Assembly: GCF_011742925.1 (NCBI RefSeq)
Contig: NZ_WAEL01000012.1
Span: 62,001-126,000, forward strand
Direction: 5' to 3'
DNA length: 64,000 bases
Source: Fibrivirga algicola
GTDB lineage: Bacteria > Bacteroidota > Bacteroidia > Cytophagales > Spirosomataceae
Made by a program: the position numbers and the translations under genes. The notes below the pieces were generated by a model, which saw nothing but the letters and a program-made list of their open reading frames with translations, was not told the origin of the DNA and ran no database searches. Shown here piece by piece: positions 1-9,189 of this stretch. The first letter of the stretch is position 1; each line of letters starts with the position of its first letter.

Positions 1-634
1 CCTTGTTAATCCGGCCCTGTTCGGTCGATGCGTTCTGGGCCGTTTTAGCGGGTAGGGCCGTAATGGCTTCGTTCAGATCCTTCAGGATAAAGTCAACCAC
101 TTCGTCCCGCGTATTGCGCGGAGCCTGTAGTTCAGGCGCATCAGTTGCCAGTGGTGTGCTGATAATGGGTACGCCCCCAAAGATCTGAAGCAGGTCGAAG
201 TAGACATAGGCCCGGAAGAACTTGGCTTCGGCAACGTATTTGGCAATGTCAGCCTGATTACCGTACGCGCCAGCCTTGCCCAGCATATAATTGATCGTGC
301 GAATTCGACTGTAGTTATTGTTGTAGTTCGCATCGGTAGTGGGCACAGTATTCAGGCCCCGGCTAAAGGCGTTCTGAGTCGCCGCAAAGTCGCTTTTCAG
401 ATCAGAATGGTAATTCTGGGTAGATCCATTGGCGTCGTAGAGCACATCGATGAATGATCGCTCGTAAGTATAAAACTGGTTGGCGGCCAGCATAAAATCA
501 TTGGGCGACTGCCAGTAGGCCGCGTCTGAAAGCTGATCGAGCGGATCCAGATCCAGGGCTTTATTACAACTGCTCTGGGTTAGCGACAGCGACCCGGCCA
601 GTAGTAGAATAGCTAGTTTACGAAAGAATGTCAT
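1..634 (-). CDS. SusD/RagB-like outer-membrane lipoprotein (partial, N-terminal part)
   Basis: Partial gene that runs off the left edge of the window; about 211 N-terminal residues are visible from an ATG at 632-634. It starts with a lipoprotein signal peptide (hydrophobic LAILLLAGSLSL followed by a Cys in QSSCNK). The mature part has SusD hallmarks: DPLDQLSDAAYWQSPNDF, and the TPR-like AEAKFFRAYVYFDLLQIFGG followed by VPI. SusD proteins sit on the outer membrane and hand ligand to the SusC pore. It lies 79 bp downstream of the SusC gene on the same strand, the usual susCD order. The substrate cannot be told because the ligand-binding C-terminal part is outside the window. Confidence 0.9.
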   Translation of the reverse strand, partial: MTFFRKLAILLLAGSLSLTQSSCNKALDLDPLDQLSDAAYWQSPNDFMLAANQFYTYERSFIDVLYDANGSTQNYHSDLKSDFAATQNAFSRGLNTVPTTDANYNNNYSRIRTINYMLGKAGAYGNQADIAKYVAEAKFFRAYVYFDLLQIFGGVPIISTPLATDAPELQAPRNTRDEVVDFILKDLNEAITALPAKTAQNASTEQGRINK

Positions 635-712
635 AGTCTAAGTAGGTTTCAGGTGTAGCGTAGCGTCCAACCAACCAGGTTGCTGGACGCTACACAATGA
701 GCCACCGATCAG

Positions 713-3700
713 TTAAAAGGTCAGATTTACACCCAGGGTATGAAGCCGGAAGAATGGATAGCGGCTAAACGTGGTCTCACTATTGGCGCGGCCAACGTTA
801 CGGGTTGCTTCAGGGTCCCAGCCATCCCGAATGTGGCTGGCTTCCCAAAGGTCATTGCCCGAATAATACACCCGAAGCCGGTCGACCTTGATCCGTTTGG
901 TAACGACGGCGGGCAAGGTGTAACCAACCACCAGATTCTTCAATCGCACATAAGCACCGTTTTCTACTGACCAGTCCGAAATCTGATAGTTGTAGGTATT
1001 GTACGTAGTGCCGTTTTGCCCCGTCGACAGAATAGGGTAGTAGGCATCGGTGTTGGTTGGTGTCCAGGTTTTGCCAATCCAGAAATCAGTCTGGCCCTGG
1101 AAGATTGAGCCAAACGGTACCCGCCAGTTTCCTTCCCGGAAGATCGTCCGTTGTCCTACGCCCTGGAATACAGCCTGAAAGTCAAAGCCTTTCCAGTCGG
1201 CACCCAGATTCAGCGCAAAGCTGTAGCGCGGATCGTCACGCCCAAGGTATTTCAAATCGCCAGGTACGGTCAATTTACCGTCGCCGTTAAGGTCCCGGAA
1301 GCTGTTGTCGCCAATACGTACACCCGGCAGGGTAGCCGTGGTCAGGGGCATACTGATATTGTTGCCAGTGGCCAGCGCACGGGTAGCAGTCAGTTGCTCA
1401 GCTGTCTGAATACGTCCGGCGTACTCGAGTCCGAAATAAGAACCGAGGGGATACCCTTCTATGGAGCTGTTGAAACCGGCGTTGATGACATTGGCTCCAC
1501 CGTAGCTAACCAGCACATTCTGATTATCCGTCAGGCTACCACCGATGCGATAGCCAAACTGACCGATCCGGTCGTTCCAGTTTACGGCCGCTTCCCAACC
1601 CCAGGTCTTCAGGTGCCCAATATTGGCGGATGGCGCGGTGGCTCCCAGTACAGCCGGAAACGTCTGCCCTAGCAGCATATTCCGGTTGTGTTTCACGAAG
1701 TAATCGAAGCTGCCCGACAAACGGCGGTTCAACACCGAAAAGTCAAGGCCGAAGTTTGTTGTTTCAACTCGCTCCCACGTACGGTTCAGACTGACCAGAC
1801 TGGCCGTTGGCGATACAGTGACGACAGGGCTTGCACCGATAATCGGAAAGCCTGCGCTGGTTGCGCCACCCGTAGCGCCCACGTTCAGGAGCTGGACGTA
1901 ATCGTACAGGCCAATGCCGCTTTGGTTCCCCACGGTTCCGTATGATCCCCGTACCTTCAAGTCGCTCAGGAATGTCAGATCCTTCATGAAGTTCTCCTGC
2001 GAGATGCGCCAGCCACCAGATACCCCGTAAAACAGCTGCCAGCGGTTCGAGGCATCGAACTTTGAGGAACCATCATACCGTGCGTTCACTTCGAGCAGGT
2101 ATTTCTGCTGATAGGCATAGTTGAAGCGGCCAAAGTAAGACCCGATGGCGTAATGGTTCTGCCGCTCATCGATACTCTTGGTCGTTGCATCGCCAATGCC
2201 CAGATTCAATGAAGGTACGTTGTCATTGGCGATGTAGCTGGTGCGGGCCTGATACCAGTTAAATTCGTCCCGTTCGTAGTTGGCTCCAACCGTTAGGCTG
2301 ATGTCATGATTCTGAGCAAACGTCTTCGCGTAATTCAGGTACGTATTCAGCGTGGTGTAGGCATCCTTATCCAGCCGGCGACGGTAGAACGAGTTTTGCC
2401 GGGTAGGGTTATCTGCCGCCTGGATGTTGCCTAGATAATTGTACCAGGTAATAACCTTCTGCTGTTCCTTGGTATCGGTAGCCGTCCAGTTATAGCCCGC
2501 CTGCCCCACCAAGGTCAGGTTGTTGCTCAACTGGTAGCTGAGCCGGAAATTAGTGAACACCCGGTTGTTGTACTCCTTATTCTCGCCCCCCAGTTCAGCC
2601 TGCCAGTTTGGGCTATACTGCGTTCCCCAGGCATAAGGTTTACCATCAATCGTCGACACCGGAAAGCCGGGTTGTTGATACTGTCCCATCACAGCGCCAA
2701 TGAGCGTAGGCTGAATGATGTCGTTCTTCTCGAGTGAAATGTTCGACTCGAGTTTCAGCTTACTGGTGAACTGGTAATCGTGCGTCAGGCGAATGTTGTA
2801 CCGACTGTTTGAGTTCTGCCCCCATTTCAGCATACTGCCGTCATTCAGATACCCTACCGATACCCGGTAGCCCGCCCGTTCACTACGCCCAGATATACTC
2901 AGGCTATGCTGGGTTGAGGTAGCTTTCCCCCACAATACGTCGACCCAGTTGGTGTTGAAAAACGTCTGATCTTTCACATCGCCAAAGCCTGGATTCAGTG
3001 GGTTATTAGCGGGCGATACAGTACCGTTATTCGTGTAATCAATATAGCCCGCAGCGGGTGGATTAAGCATCAGTTGCCCAAACTTATACCACAGAAACGA
3101 AGTGGGTGGAACGCCATAATAATCGTTGGTCGTTCCGTCAACCAGCCCCTGCCCAAACTGTTGAACGTTGATCAGATGCGGTTGCAAACCAAGCATTTTC
3201 TGCGAAACGGATCCATCGTATTGAATAGTCGTTTTACCGGCTTTTGCTCGTTTGGTCGTTACCAGTACAACACCCCCCGCAGCCCTGGCTCCATAGATAG
3301 CGGCTGACGCATCTTTAAGAAACGACATGTTTTCGATGTCGTTGGGGTTGATGGAATTAAGGGCAGCCGGGCCACTGAGCGCGACTCCATCAACAAGGAT
3401 CAACGGTTCAGTGCTGTTGGTCGAGGTAGCACCCCGGATCTGAAAGTTCCAGCTGGCCCGGCCCGGTGCGGCTGAAGTGCGCGTAACAATTACGCCTGGT
3501 ACCTGACCCTGCAGAGCCGAGAGCGGGTTATCGACAACGCCTCTATCCTGAAATACTTTATTATCGATCGTGGCGATAGAGCCGCTCAATGTAGCTCGCT
3601 TTTGTGTGCCATACCCTACAACTACCACCTCGTCTAACCCACGAACTTCCGCCTTGAGTTGTACTGTCAGCGACGTTTGCTTACCCACCGTTACTTCCTG

Positions 3701-4345
3701 CCGCTCATAGCCCACGAATGAAAAAACCAACACGGCACTCTCGTCCGGTACGGCAATCGTATATTTCCCGGTAGCGTCGGTCGTTGTGCCGCGCGATGTA
3801 TTTTTGATGGCTACGGTAACCCCGGGTAGTGGTTCATTCTTTTCATCGGTCACCGTTCCAGAAAGAGTTTGTTCGGCAGCCGCTATCAGGATGGCCTTCT
3901 CAGACAAACTGGTTGTTGCCTGGCTTGTGCTACTACTGCGCAGTATGATTTGTGAACCGACAACCTCGTACGATACCTGAAGCGGCGTCAACAAGGAGTT
4001 CAGTACGTATGACAGCGGCTGACTCTGTACCGATAGATTTACCTTCCGTTCAGATTTAATAACCTGTGGACTATAGATAAAGCGGACTGACGCCAGTTTG
4101 CCAATTTGTTTGATGGCCTGCTCTACCCGTTGGTTCTCAATGGTGACGGATATAGAGCGATTCAGCACCTCCTGGCCTTTCCCATCCAGGGCCAGAACCA
4201 GACTGGAACACCAGATCATTACAAAGATCTGATAGCCTGCTTGTCTCATGATTCTAGAGAAAATCTCTCGTCGTTTTGTAGTGATTAACATAGACAAATT
4301 GAAAAATACTCGTTTAGGATTGGCACAAAAAATCCCCTTACCCAA
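713..4345 (-). CDS. SusC/RagA-type TonB-dependent outer-membrane transporter with STN domain
   Basis: TonB-dependent receptor of 1210 residues. In order: signal peptide; an STN domain (about residues 65-120, VNLSVQSQPLSYVLNSLL) typical of receptors controlled by FecR/ECF sigma pairs; a carboxypeptidase-like beta-sandwich (LSGTVTDEKNEPLPGVTVAI, about 160-235); the SusC signature DEVVVVGYGTQKRATLSGSI at the start of the plug; and a long beta-barrel ending in the aromatic-terminated LGVNLTF. The coordinates use the longest ORF; the internal ATG at 4289-4291 (starting MLITTKRREI) gives a more normal signal peptide and may be the true start. The sigma factor and FecR genes upstream on the same strand suggest ligand-responsive surface signalling through the STN domain. 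Confidence 0.95.
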   Translation of the reverse strand: MGKGIFCANPKRVFFNLSMLITTKRREIFSRIMRQAGYQIFVMIWCSSLVLALDGKGQEVLNRSISVTIENQRVEQAIKQIGKLASVRFIYSPQVIKSERKVNLSVQSQPLSYVLNSLLTPLQVSYEVVGSQIILRSSSTSQATTSLSEKAILIAAAEQTLSGTVTDEKNEPLPGVTVAIKNTSRGTTTDATGKYTIAVPDESAVLVFSFVGYERQEVTVGKQTSLTVQLKAEVRGLDEVVVVGYGTQKRATLSGSIATIDNKVFQDRGVVDNPLSALQGQVPGVIVTRTSAAPGRASWNFQIRGATSTNSTEPLILVDGVALSGPAALNSINPNDIENMSFLKDASAAIYGARAAGGVVLVTTKRAKAGKTTIQYDGSVSQKMLGLQPHLINVQQFGQGLVDGTTNDYYGVPPTSFLWYKFGQLMLNPPAAGYIDYTNNGTVSPANNPLNPGFGDVKDQTFFNTNWVDVLWGKATSTQHSLSISGRSERAGYRVSVGYLNDGSMLKWGQNSNSRYNIRLTHDYQFTSKLKLESNISLEKNDIIQPTLIGAVMGQYQQPGFPVSTIDGKPYAWGTQYSPNWQAELGGENKEYNNRVFTNFRLSYQLSNNLTLVGQAGYNWTATDTKEQQKVITWYNYLGNIQAADNPTRQNSFYRRRLDKDAYTTLNTYLNYAKTFAQNHDISLTVGANYERDEFNWYQARTSYIANDNVPSLNLGIGDATTKSIDERQNHYAIGSYFGRFNYAYQQKYLLEVNARYDGSSKFDASNRWQLFYGVSGGWRISQENFMKDLTFLSDLKVRGSYGTVGNQSGIGLYDYVQLLNVGATGGATSAGFPIIGASPVVTVSPTASLVSLNRTWERVETTNFGLDFSVLNRRLSGSFDYFVKHNRNMLLGQTFPAVLGATAPSANIGHLKTWGWEAAVNWNDRIGQFGYRIGGSLTDNQNVLVSYGGANVINAGFNSSIEGYPLGSYFGLEYAGRIQTAEQLTATRALATGNNISMPLTTATLPGVRIGDNSFRDLNGDGKLTVPGDLKYLGRDDPRYSFALNLGADWKGFDFQAVFQGVGQRTIFREGNWRVPFGSIFQGQTDFWIGKTWTPTNTDAYYPILSTGQNGTTYNTYNYQISDWSVENGAYVRLKNLVVGYTLPAVVTKRIKVDRLRVYYSGNDLWEASHIRDGWDPEATRNVGRANSETTFSRYPFFRLHTLGVNLTF

Positions 4346-4507
4346 TTCATGACTGGATCATTTCACTAAAACAGGTGAGGGGGGAAAGTCAGCGGGCGGT
4401 CAGGCAAGTAGCCTGTTGCCGGCGGGTGGGCTATCTATTGAAGGATGAACGGATTTGGCCGACTGGAAACATCTTGTTAGTTAATGCTGGAATGTCAGAT
4501 TGCTCCA

Positions 4508-5638
4508 TTACCGACATCCTTTGCTGTATATAATTATCTGGGCATCAACGACTTCATAACGAGAATTGGTTGCCCGACAAATCAGATCGAGCTTCTCAAA
4601 CAGGGACTCTGACCCAAATTCAGCAGTCAATTCACAACCGGCCAGCAGGTCGGCGTCATAGTTTATCGTAATTCCATAGGCGGCTTCCATTTTCTTAAAA
4701 ACAGTTACGACCGGGGTGTGATCAAAGGCGATAGCCTGGGGTTGTCCCGTTGGGATTGCCAGCGGCTCCGGCAGGGCTACGAGTGACCGCTCCAGCTGTC
4801 GGTCGCTGGCTTGATAAGTTGCCTGCTGGTTAGGCGTAAGGATCAGTGCAGGTTCACTGCCAGCCATTTCACCCAGTTTCCCGTCGGGCTGTGTCTTAAA
4901 AACCGATACTTTCCCCGTCCGGACAATTACTTTGGCTTCTTTGTCATTGGGGTAAGCACGAACGGTGAAACTGGTACCAAGCACCTTCGTGGTCAGTTGG
5001 TTGGTATACACCATGAACGGTTGCTTTGGCCGTCGGACCACGTCGAAGAACGCTTCACCAACCAGGAACACTTCCCGTTGCTGAGCTGTAAATTTTCGGG
5101 GAAAACTGATCTTACTTCCCTGAAAGAGGGTCACTTTACTACCATCGGGCAAACGAACCAACTGACTGGCACTGCCAGTGTTATGTACTTCCTGTAATGT
5201 TCCGGCCTGTTGCTCAACCGTGTGCTGGTAAACGGCGAGGGGCGTAGCGGGAGTACGCCAGTAAAAGGTAGCTGTCGTTCCCAGTCCGATTATCAGCGCG
5301 ATGGCAGCGGCGATACGTGTCCAGCCCGTAAAACGTTGTGGTAGCGGCTCCGACTGTAATTCGTCCAGGTCCTGCGCTTTTTGCCGATTGATGCGAATCC
5401 GGGCCGCCTCACTGGTTAACTCTTCATCAGACAGTTCTTCCTGTGCCTGCTGCATCTGACTCACAAACTGCCGGGCGGCCAATACCAGATCAACCTTATC
5501 CGGATGCTTCTGTAGCCACTCGGTCCAGAACGCCTGATCGATGGGTGTATTCTTCAGCACCCATCGCCGAAACAGATCGTCCAGCACAAGCTCTTCAAAG
5601 GTATACGTTGTGTAATCGGGCATATAAGCGTCTGACAT
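4508..5638 (-). CDS. FecR-family anti-sigma factor
   Basis: Inner-membrane anti-sigma factor of 376 residues. The N-terminal cytoplasmic part (about 1-105) would bind the sigma factor encoded upstream. One membrane segment (IAAAIALIIGLGTTATFYW, about 108-126) leads to a periplasmic FecR domain (around LVRLPDGSKVTLFQGSKISF and the following VFLVGEAFFDV) and a C-terminal DUF4974-type domain (FDHTPVVTVFKKMEAAYGI) related to STN. It is expected to sense the occupied SusC receptor and release the sigma factor. The gene is separated from the sigma gene by a 187-bp gap that holds a very strong hairpin, so the two may not be strictly cotranscribed. Confidence 0.93.
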   Translation of the reverse strand: MSDAYMPDYTTYTFEELVLDDLFRRWVLKNTPIDQAFWTEWLQKHPDKVDLVLAARQFVSQMQQAQEELSDEELTSEAARIRINRQKAQDLDELQSEPLPQRFTGWTRIAAAIALIIGLGTTATFYWRTPATPLAVYQHTVEQQAGTLQEVHNTGSASQLVRLPDGSKVTLFQGSKISFPRKFTAQQREVFLVGEAFFDVVRRPKQPFMVYTNQLTTKVLGTSFTVRAYPNDKEAKVIVRTGKVSVFKTQPDGKLGEMAGSEPALILTPNQQATYQASDRQLERSLVALPEPLAIPTGQPQAIAFDHTPVVTVFKKMEAAYGITINYDADLLAGCELTAEFGSESLFEKLDLICRATNSRYEVVDAQIIIYSKGCR

Positions 5639-5745
5639 TTTCCCTGGTCACAAAGAAGTAGACAAACACTTTTGGAGCATACCCTTTTTTTATAAACTTT
5701 TTTTAAGATTTTTTCAGCACAGCCTGATCCTTGGCTTTAGCCGTA

Positions 5746-5810
5746 AACTCAACATCCCGGCCACTTCTGATCTAATATAGGTAGGTCAGAGGTGGCCGGG
5801 ATGTTGAGTT
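5746..5810. terminator. Long hairpin between the ECF sigma and FecR genes
   Basis: Inverted repeat with arms 5746-5773 and 5783-5810, about 28 nt each with two mismatches in the outer 27 nt and a loop of about 9 nt. It lies 15 bp past the sigma factor stop codon and 108 bp before the FecR start. No T-tract follows directly on the minus strand, so it may act as an attenuator or RNA stabiliser instead of a plain terminator. Confidence 0.65.
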
Positions 5811-5824
5811 GGTTATCCAGTCGA

Positions 5825-6418
5825 TCAGGAAAACAAGCGAACAGGTAGGATGGTCCGCAGTTGTGCCATGGCTCTGTACAGGAAATTGGCAACCGTTTGT
5901 TTTTCAATATCCATTACCTGAGCAATGTCGTCATTGGTCAGGCCTTCGTAAAACTTCAAAAACACAACTTCCTGTTGCCGTTTTGGTAACTGATCAACGG
6001 CTCGCCGAAGGCTCTGTTCCGTTGAAACCAGCATCTCATCGGCAATCCATTTATGATCAGCAGTTAACTCATCCGTTGCTATAGTCTCCCATTCTAACGG
6101 CTCATCGGTATTCAATGGGCGGACCGAATCACGTCGTATCCGGCGAAATAAGTTGTTTCGGAACGCTTTGATCAGGTAAATGGTCACATATGGTGTTTCA
6201 ACAATGACAGTCCGGCGGTTCCAAAGCTCAAGGAATAAGTCCTGAAGACAGTCTTTGATCAGATCACGATCTTTCGTGAACCGAGTAGCGTAGTTGAATA
6301 GGACCCGGTACCGCGCCTGCACCAACTGATCGAATGCCCGTTCATCACCCGATTTAAATCGAATCCAGAGCTGCGCCATCAGCTGTTCATCCGCAGGAAT
6401 TGACTGTGAGCTCGCCAT
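5825..6418 (-). CDS. ECF-type RNA polymerase sigma factor
   Basis: Sigma-70 family protein of 197 residues, FecI-like. Region 2 spans about residues 25-95 (FDQLVQARYRVLFNYATRF, then DCLQDLFLELWNRR) and region 4 about 135-190 (QLPKRQQEVVFLKFYEGLTN, then the helix-turn-helix DDIAQVMDIEKQTVANFLYR). Domain content and length are normal for ECF factors. Its neighbours FecR, SusC and SusD make up a classical cell-surface signalling locus in Bacteroidota, and the expected target is the susCD promoter. The ATG at 6416-6418 is the natural start; I saw no strong ribosome binding site. Confidence 0.93.
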   Translation of the reverse strand: MASSQSIPADEQLMAQLWIRFKSGDERAFDQLVQARYRVLFNYATRFTKDRDLIKDCLQDLFLELWNRRTVIVETPYVTIYLIKAFRNNLFRRIRRDSVRPLNTDEPLEWETIATDELTADHKWIADEMLVSTEQSLRRAVDQLPKRQQEVVFLKFYEGLTNDDIAQVMDIEKQTVANFLYRAMAQLRTILPVRLFS

Positions 6419-6974
6419 AGTTAGTTAGTGTAAATCAGTAGACAACCCTCGTGCGTATGTGACACAATTGAAGCGAAAAATGTAGACAATGTTATGAGTC
6501 AGCTTTGTATTAAAAGGAATTCAATCCAGGTAAAATACAATTCAGGTGCTAGCATGACCAAGGTTGACTAGTACGTGTTATCACCCTTTAAATCTCTATT
6601 CTGGATATATTCTACTAAAATACTGTATAAGTACAAGCGATTAACACAGAATTCATTTAACGATGGCTTAATAGCGTTAAAAATTTATGCAAACGTTGCC
6701 GCAAACGTTTGCATTGTAGTATAATGACTAAAAAATAGAGGGATTTTCTTTCCAAGCATGACTATTCTAATTTTTATATCTCTGATAATCAGTACGTATT
6801 AAAATGGTCTTTTATTAGAATTGTTATATTTATCTGATTCGTATTCAGTTTCAACATATGGTTACATTACACTCTATTATAGACTAAGTGAATTGAAATT
6901 TTCATGCTGTATAACAATGTTAAACGTACTGTTACTAACTATTCCTTCGGGTTGTTATCGCCGCTACTTTACGA
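6419..6974. other. AT-rich intergenic region upstream of the sigma factor
   Basis: No convincing ORF in 556 bp. It separates the Sus locus from mobile-element DNA and should hold the sigma factor promoter. I could not assign a clear Bacteroidota TTTG/TAnnTTTG promoter. The only standout sequence is the pair of GCAAACGTT-type palindromes listed separately. Confidence 0.6.
6687..6714. promoter_or_regulatory. LacI-type operator-like palindromes
   Basis: The perfect 12-bp palindrome GCAAACGTTTGC (6701-6712) follows a near copy, GCAAACGTTGC (6689-6699), with one base between; the outer flanks also pair (ATGCAAACGT with ACGTTTGCAT). A central CG in AAACGTTT is typical of LacI/GalR-family operators. 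It lies about 270 bp upstream of the sigma factor start. No LacI-family gene is visible here, so the regulator would have to act from elsewhere. Confidence 0.45.
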
Positions 6975-7631
6975 TTAAATTGATTTGTTGACATCCAACC
7001 GTTGCACGGTCATGGCTAGAAACTCTTTACCCCGCCTAGTTCTGAACCCCATCCTATTGAGCCGAGTAGCAATGGCGTCATAGGTTAACCCTTCATTCCG
7101 ATAAAGCCTGATTAACTCCGCCGCCTGTAAATTGGCTGGATGAGAGCGTGCGTTTTGCTGATGAATCTGCCGACCCAGTTCACTAATAGCTGGAGTCAGG
7201 TTAGGTGTGCCGAGTTTATGTCCCTGGGCTTTCTTGGCGGCCAGGGCTGCGCGGGTACGTTCTCCGATGAGTTCCCGTTCATGCTGGGCCAGTACGGCCA
7301 TGATACCTACGGTCAGGGTGTTGGCATCGGGAATATCGCAGGCCACGAAGTCAACTTCCGAATTACGCAGCGAGAAGATAAAGGAGACGTTACGACTTAA
7401 CCGGTCGAGCTTGGCGATCAGGAGTCGGGCCCCTTGCTGCTTGGCAGAGGCAATGGCCGCTTCCAGTTGTGGCCGGTCAGCTCGTTTGCCCGACTCGACT
7501 TCGACGAACTCATCTAGGAGCTCATCGCCCTGTTTGACGAAGCGATTGACGATCTCGCGCTGAGCCGATAGACCCAACCCAGACTTGCCCTGGCTGGCGG
7601 TCGAGACCCGATAGTAGGGAACGTACTTCAT
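6975..7631 (-). CDS. Serine recombinase (resolvase/invertase family)
   Basis: Serine site-specific recombinase of 218 residues. The N-terminal catalytic domain has the nucleophile motif YYRVSTASQGKSGLGLSAQ (catalytic Ser about residue 10) and the arginine-bearing segment LLIAKLDRLSRNVSF. The long helix around ERELIGERTRAALAAKKAQG leads into a C-terminal helix-turn-helix (LTYDAIATRLNRMGFRTRRG). All parts of a small resolvase are present and the frame is open. It would bind and recombine short inverted sites; the palindrome at 7758-7797, about 130 bp upstream of its start, is a good candidate. Likely part of plasmid multimer resolution or a small mobile element. Confidence 0.88.
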   Translation of the reverse strand: MKYVPYYRVSTASQGKSGLGLSAQREIVNRFVKQGDELLDEFVEVESGKRADRPQLEAAIASAKQQGARLLIAKLDRLSRNVSFIFSLRNSEVDFVACDIPDANTLTVGIMAVLAQHERELIGERTRAALAAKKAQGHKLGTPNLTPAISELGRQIHQQNARSHPANLQAAELIRLYRNEGLTYDAIATRLNRMGFRTRRGKEFLAMTVQRLDVNKSI

Positions 7632-7757
7632 CAGTCAATAACGACACAAGACGAAAGGGAAAGAGAAGAGGTGAACTCGTGCCTATACCCAAGCCATCTT
7701 CGGATGGATCAGCCAGTGAGGGGTGTTCCACGGGCAAAGATAGGAGCGAAATTGGTT

Positions 7758-7797
7758 TTATAACATATTAAAAACGGTCGTTCTTACTATGTTATAA
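7758..7797. repeat. Inverted repeat upstream of the serine recombinase (candidate recombination site)
   Basis: Arms TTATAACATA (7758-7767) and TATGTTATAA (7788-7797) are perfect inverted 10-mers around a 20-bp core containing AAAACGGTCG. Resolvase crossover sites are commonly inverted half-sites next to the recombinase gene. It overlaps the 3' end of the methyltransferase pseudogene. Could equally be an autoregulatory operator. Confidence 0.45.
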
Positions 7798-8360
7798 GCA
7801 TTTGTAAGGTCTTGCCTGCTCAGACACAACATCGTGCCGTTTGGCTGGCCCTCCTCCCACACAAACCACGCATGCGCCGTTGGTGAACTGCTGCCCCGTT
7901 GATCGGCAGAAATATCATGCCGCCAACAGTCGGCATGATCTGAACAGATATAGATCCGGTTGGGCGGGTACTTCTGCCAGAACTGACGGCGACGTGCTGA
8001 TTCCCACCACGCGAATCGCTGAAAGCAGACGATCCTCCGTGCACCCAGTTCAAACGAATTTTAAACAAACTGTACGGCTTTGGAAAACGGCGGATTCATA
8101 AAAACGGTATCACCGTCAATGCGTCGCTAATAATCAAGAAAGTCGTGCACGTACGTGTCTAAATAACCCCAACCCTGGATGTCGATTGACAGAGGGACGT
8201 ACCCGGCGCGCAACGCTCCATCACTCAAGATACCTGATCCACAACATGGATCAATAACCCGTGATGATAGTATTTCCTCTTTTAGAATAGCATTAGCTGC
8301 CCATGTTGGCGTTTTAAAATGCTCAAAGCGTTTGCAGATTTCGGCCAGAGTTTCGGTCAC
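7758..8360 (-). pseudogene. DNA adenine methyltransferase-like pseudogene (two in-frame stops)
   Basis: Read in one frame from the ATG at 8358-8360 to a TAA at 7758-7760, this encodes about 200 residues of an N6-adenine methyltransferase-like protein interrupted by two nonsense codons. The first part has the SAM-binding motif VIDPCCGSGILSDGALRAG. After TAG (following HDFLDY) the frame continues with the catalytic motif NPPF in TVFMNPPFSKAVQFV; after TAA it goes on as NSFELGARRIVCFQRFAWWE and later HAWFVWEEGQPNG. Because all three pieces share one frame, these are point mutations, not rearrangements. Phage and plasmid methyltransferases of about this size exist. Probably non-functional unless stops are suppressed. 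Confidence 0.75.
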
Positions 8361-9189
8361 TGATAAGCTCCTGTCATAGCGGTTTAAACAGGCCCTTTCA
8401 GTCTAACAGGATTGATCGACCTGCCGGGTATGCCTACCCACCAGCGAAGACACTAGAGCACAGCTACATAGGACGGTCAACAATTGTCAAAACGGACGAG
8501 GAGACGATGAATTTCATGCGCTGGAGGCGTCAGTAGAACGTTTTTAAATCATAACAACGTACTGATTTTCAAAGCTTTATAACAAGACATAACGGTGAAA
8601 AGTAGCGAAAAAACGGTCGAAAAAATGACTTTTGAGAAAACCAACGGTTTTTGGAAAGTTTTTTTTCGACCCATCTATTTTTTTATACCTTTGTATTACC
8701 ATTTGCTTACATTTGATCGCATTTGTAAAAGCAAAAGCCCCCTGTCGGCTAAACAGAGGGCTTCGCTTCAGTCGGATTCAGAAGGGGTGTTGATGGAATA
8801 AAATCCAAAACCTTTCAAAAATCCCATCAGCCAGCAAAATCCACGGAATTGCTGATTGGTAATCCTTCATCAAGTCGGGGACTGACCTTCCCTTCTTGGT
8901 ACGCTTGGGCTTAAGCATAAGTGCTTATGATTTAACCCGCACCTCCACACGAGAAGTGCGGAGAGAAAAGGCATCTGTTCGTATCAGGTGTCTTTTCGTT
9001 TTTAAAGATACGGGTATTACACATATATTTTTTGGTGTTACCAAAATTTGTATTTATATCAGCTTTACCCTACTCATTAAATAGACTAAAAAGGCTCCTT
9101 GTCGGGGCTTCTGCATTCATATTGCGTATTATCACTAAACGGTAATGCCGATGATCCCAAATGAAAGCCCGCCAGTGCCGCAAGCAGGG
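8361..9189. other. Noncoding region with several hairpins
   Basis: No credible gene in 829 bp. A possible Bacteroidota -7 element (TACCTTTG, 8686-8693) precedes a hairpin whose arms are AGCCCCCTGT and ACAGAGGGCT (about 8738-8762). Further hairpins lie at 8907-8938, 8937-8961 and 8966-8996. The dense folding suggests a small structured RNA or nested terminators, but I could not match it to a known RNA. Confidence 0.4.
8966..8996 (+). terminator. Probable intrinsic terminator
   Basis: Arms AAAAGGCATCTG and CAGGTGTCTTTT pair over 12 positions with two G-T type pairs, and CGTTTTTAAAG follows. This fits a rho-independent terminator on the plus strand, ending whatever transcript starts in the 8690-8960 region. 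Confidence 0.5.

Noticed and set aside
7841-8101. 86-codon plus-strand ORF opposite the methyltransferase pseudogene
   Set aside because: The minus strand reads as a methyltransferase across both stops, so this frame is a shadow.
8595-8801. 68-codon plus-strand ORF
   Set aside because: Contains a hairpin and a promoter-like element; the composition is random and no motif is present.
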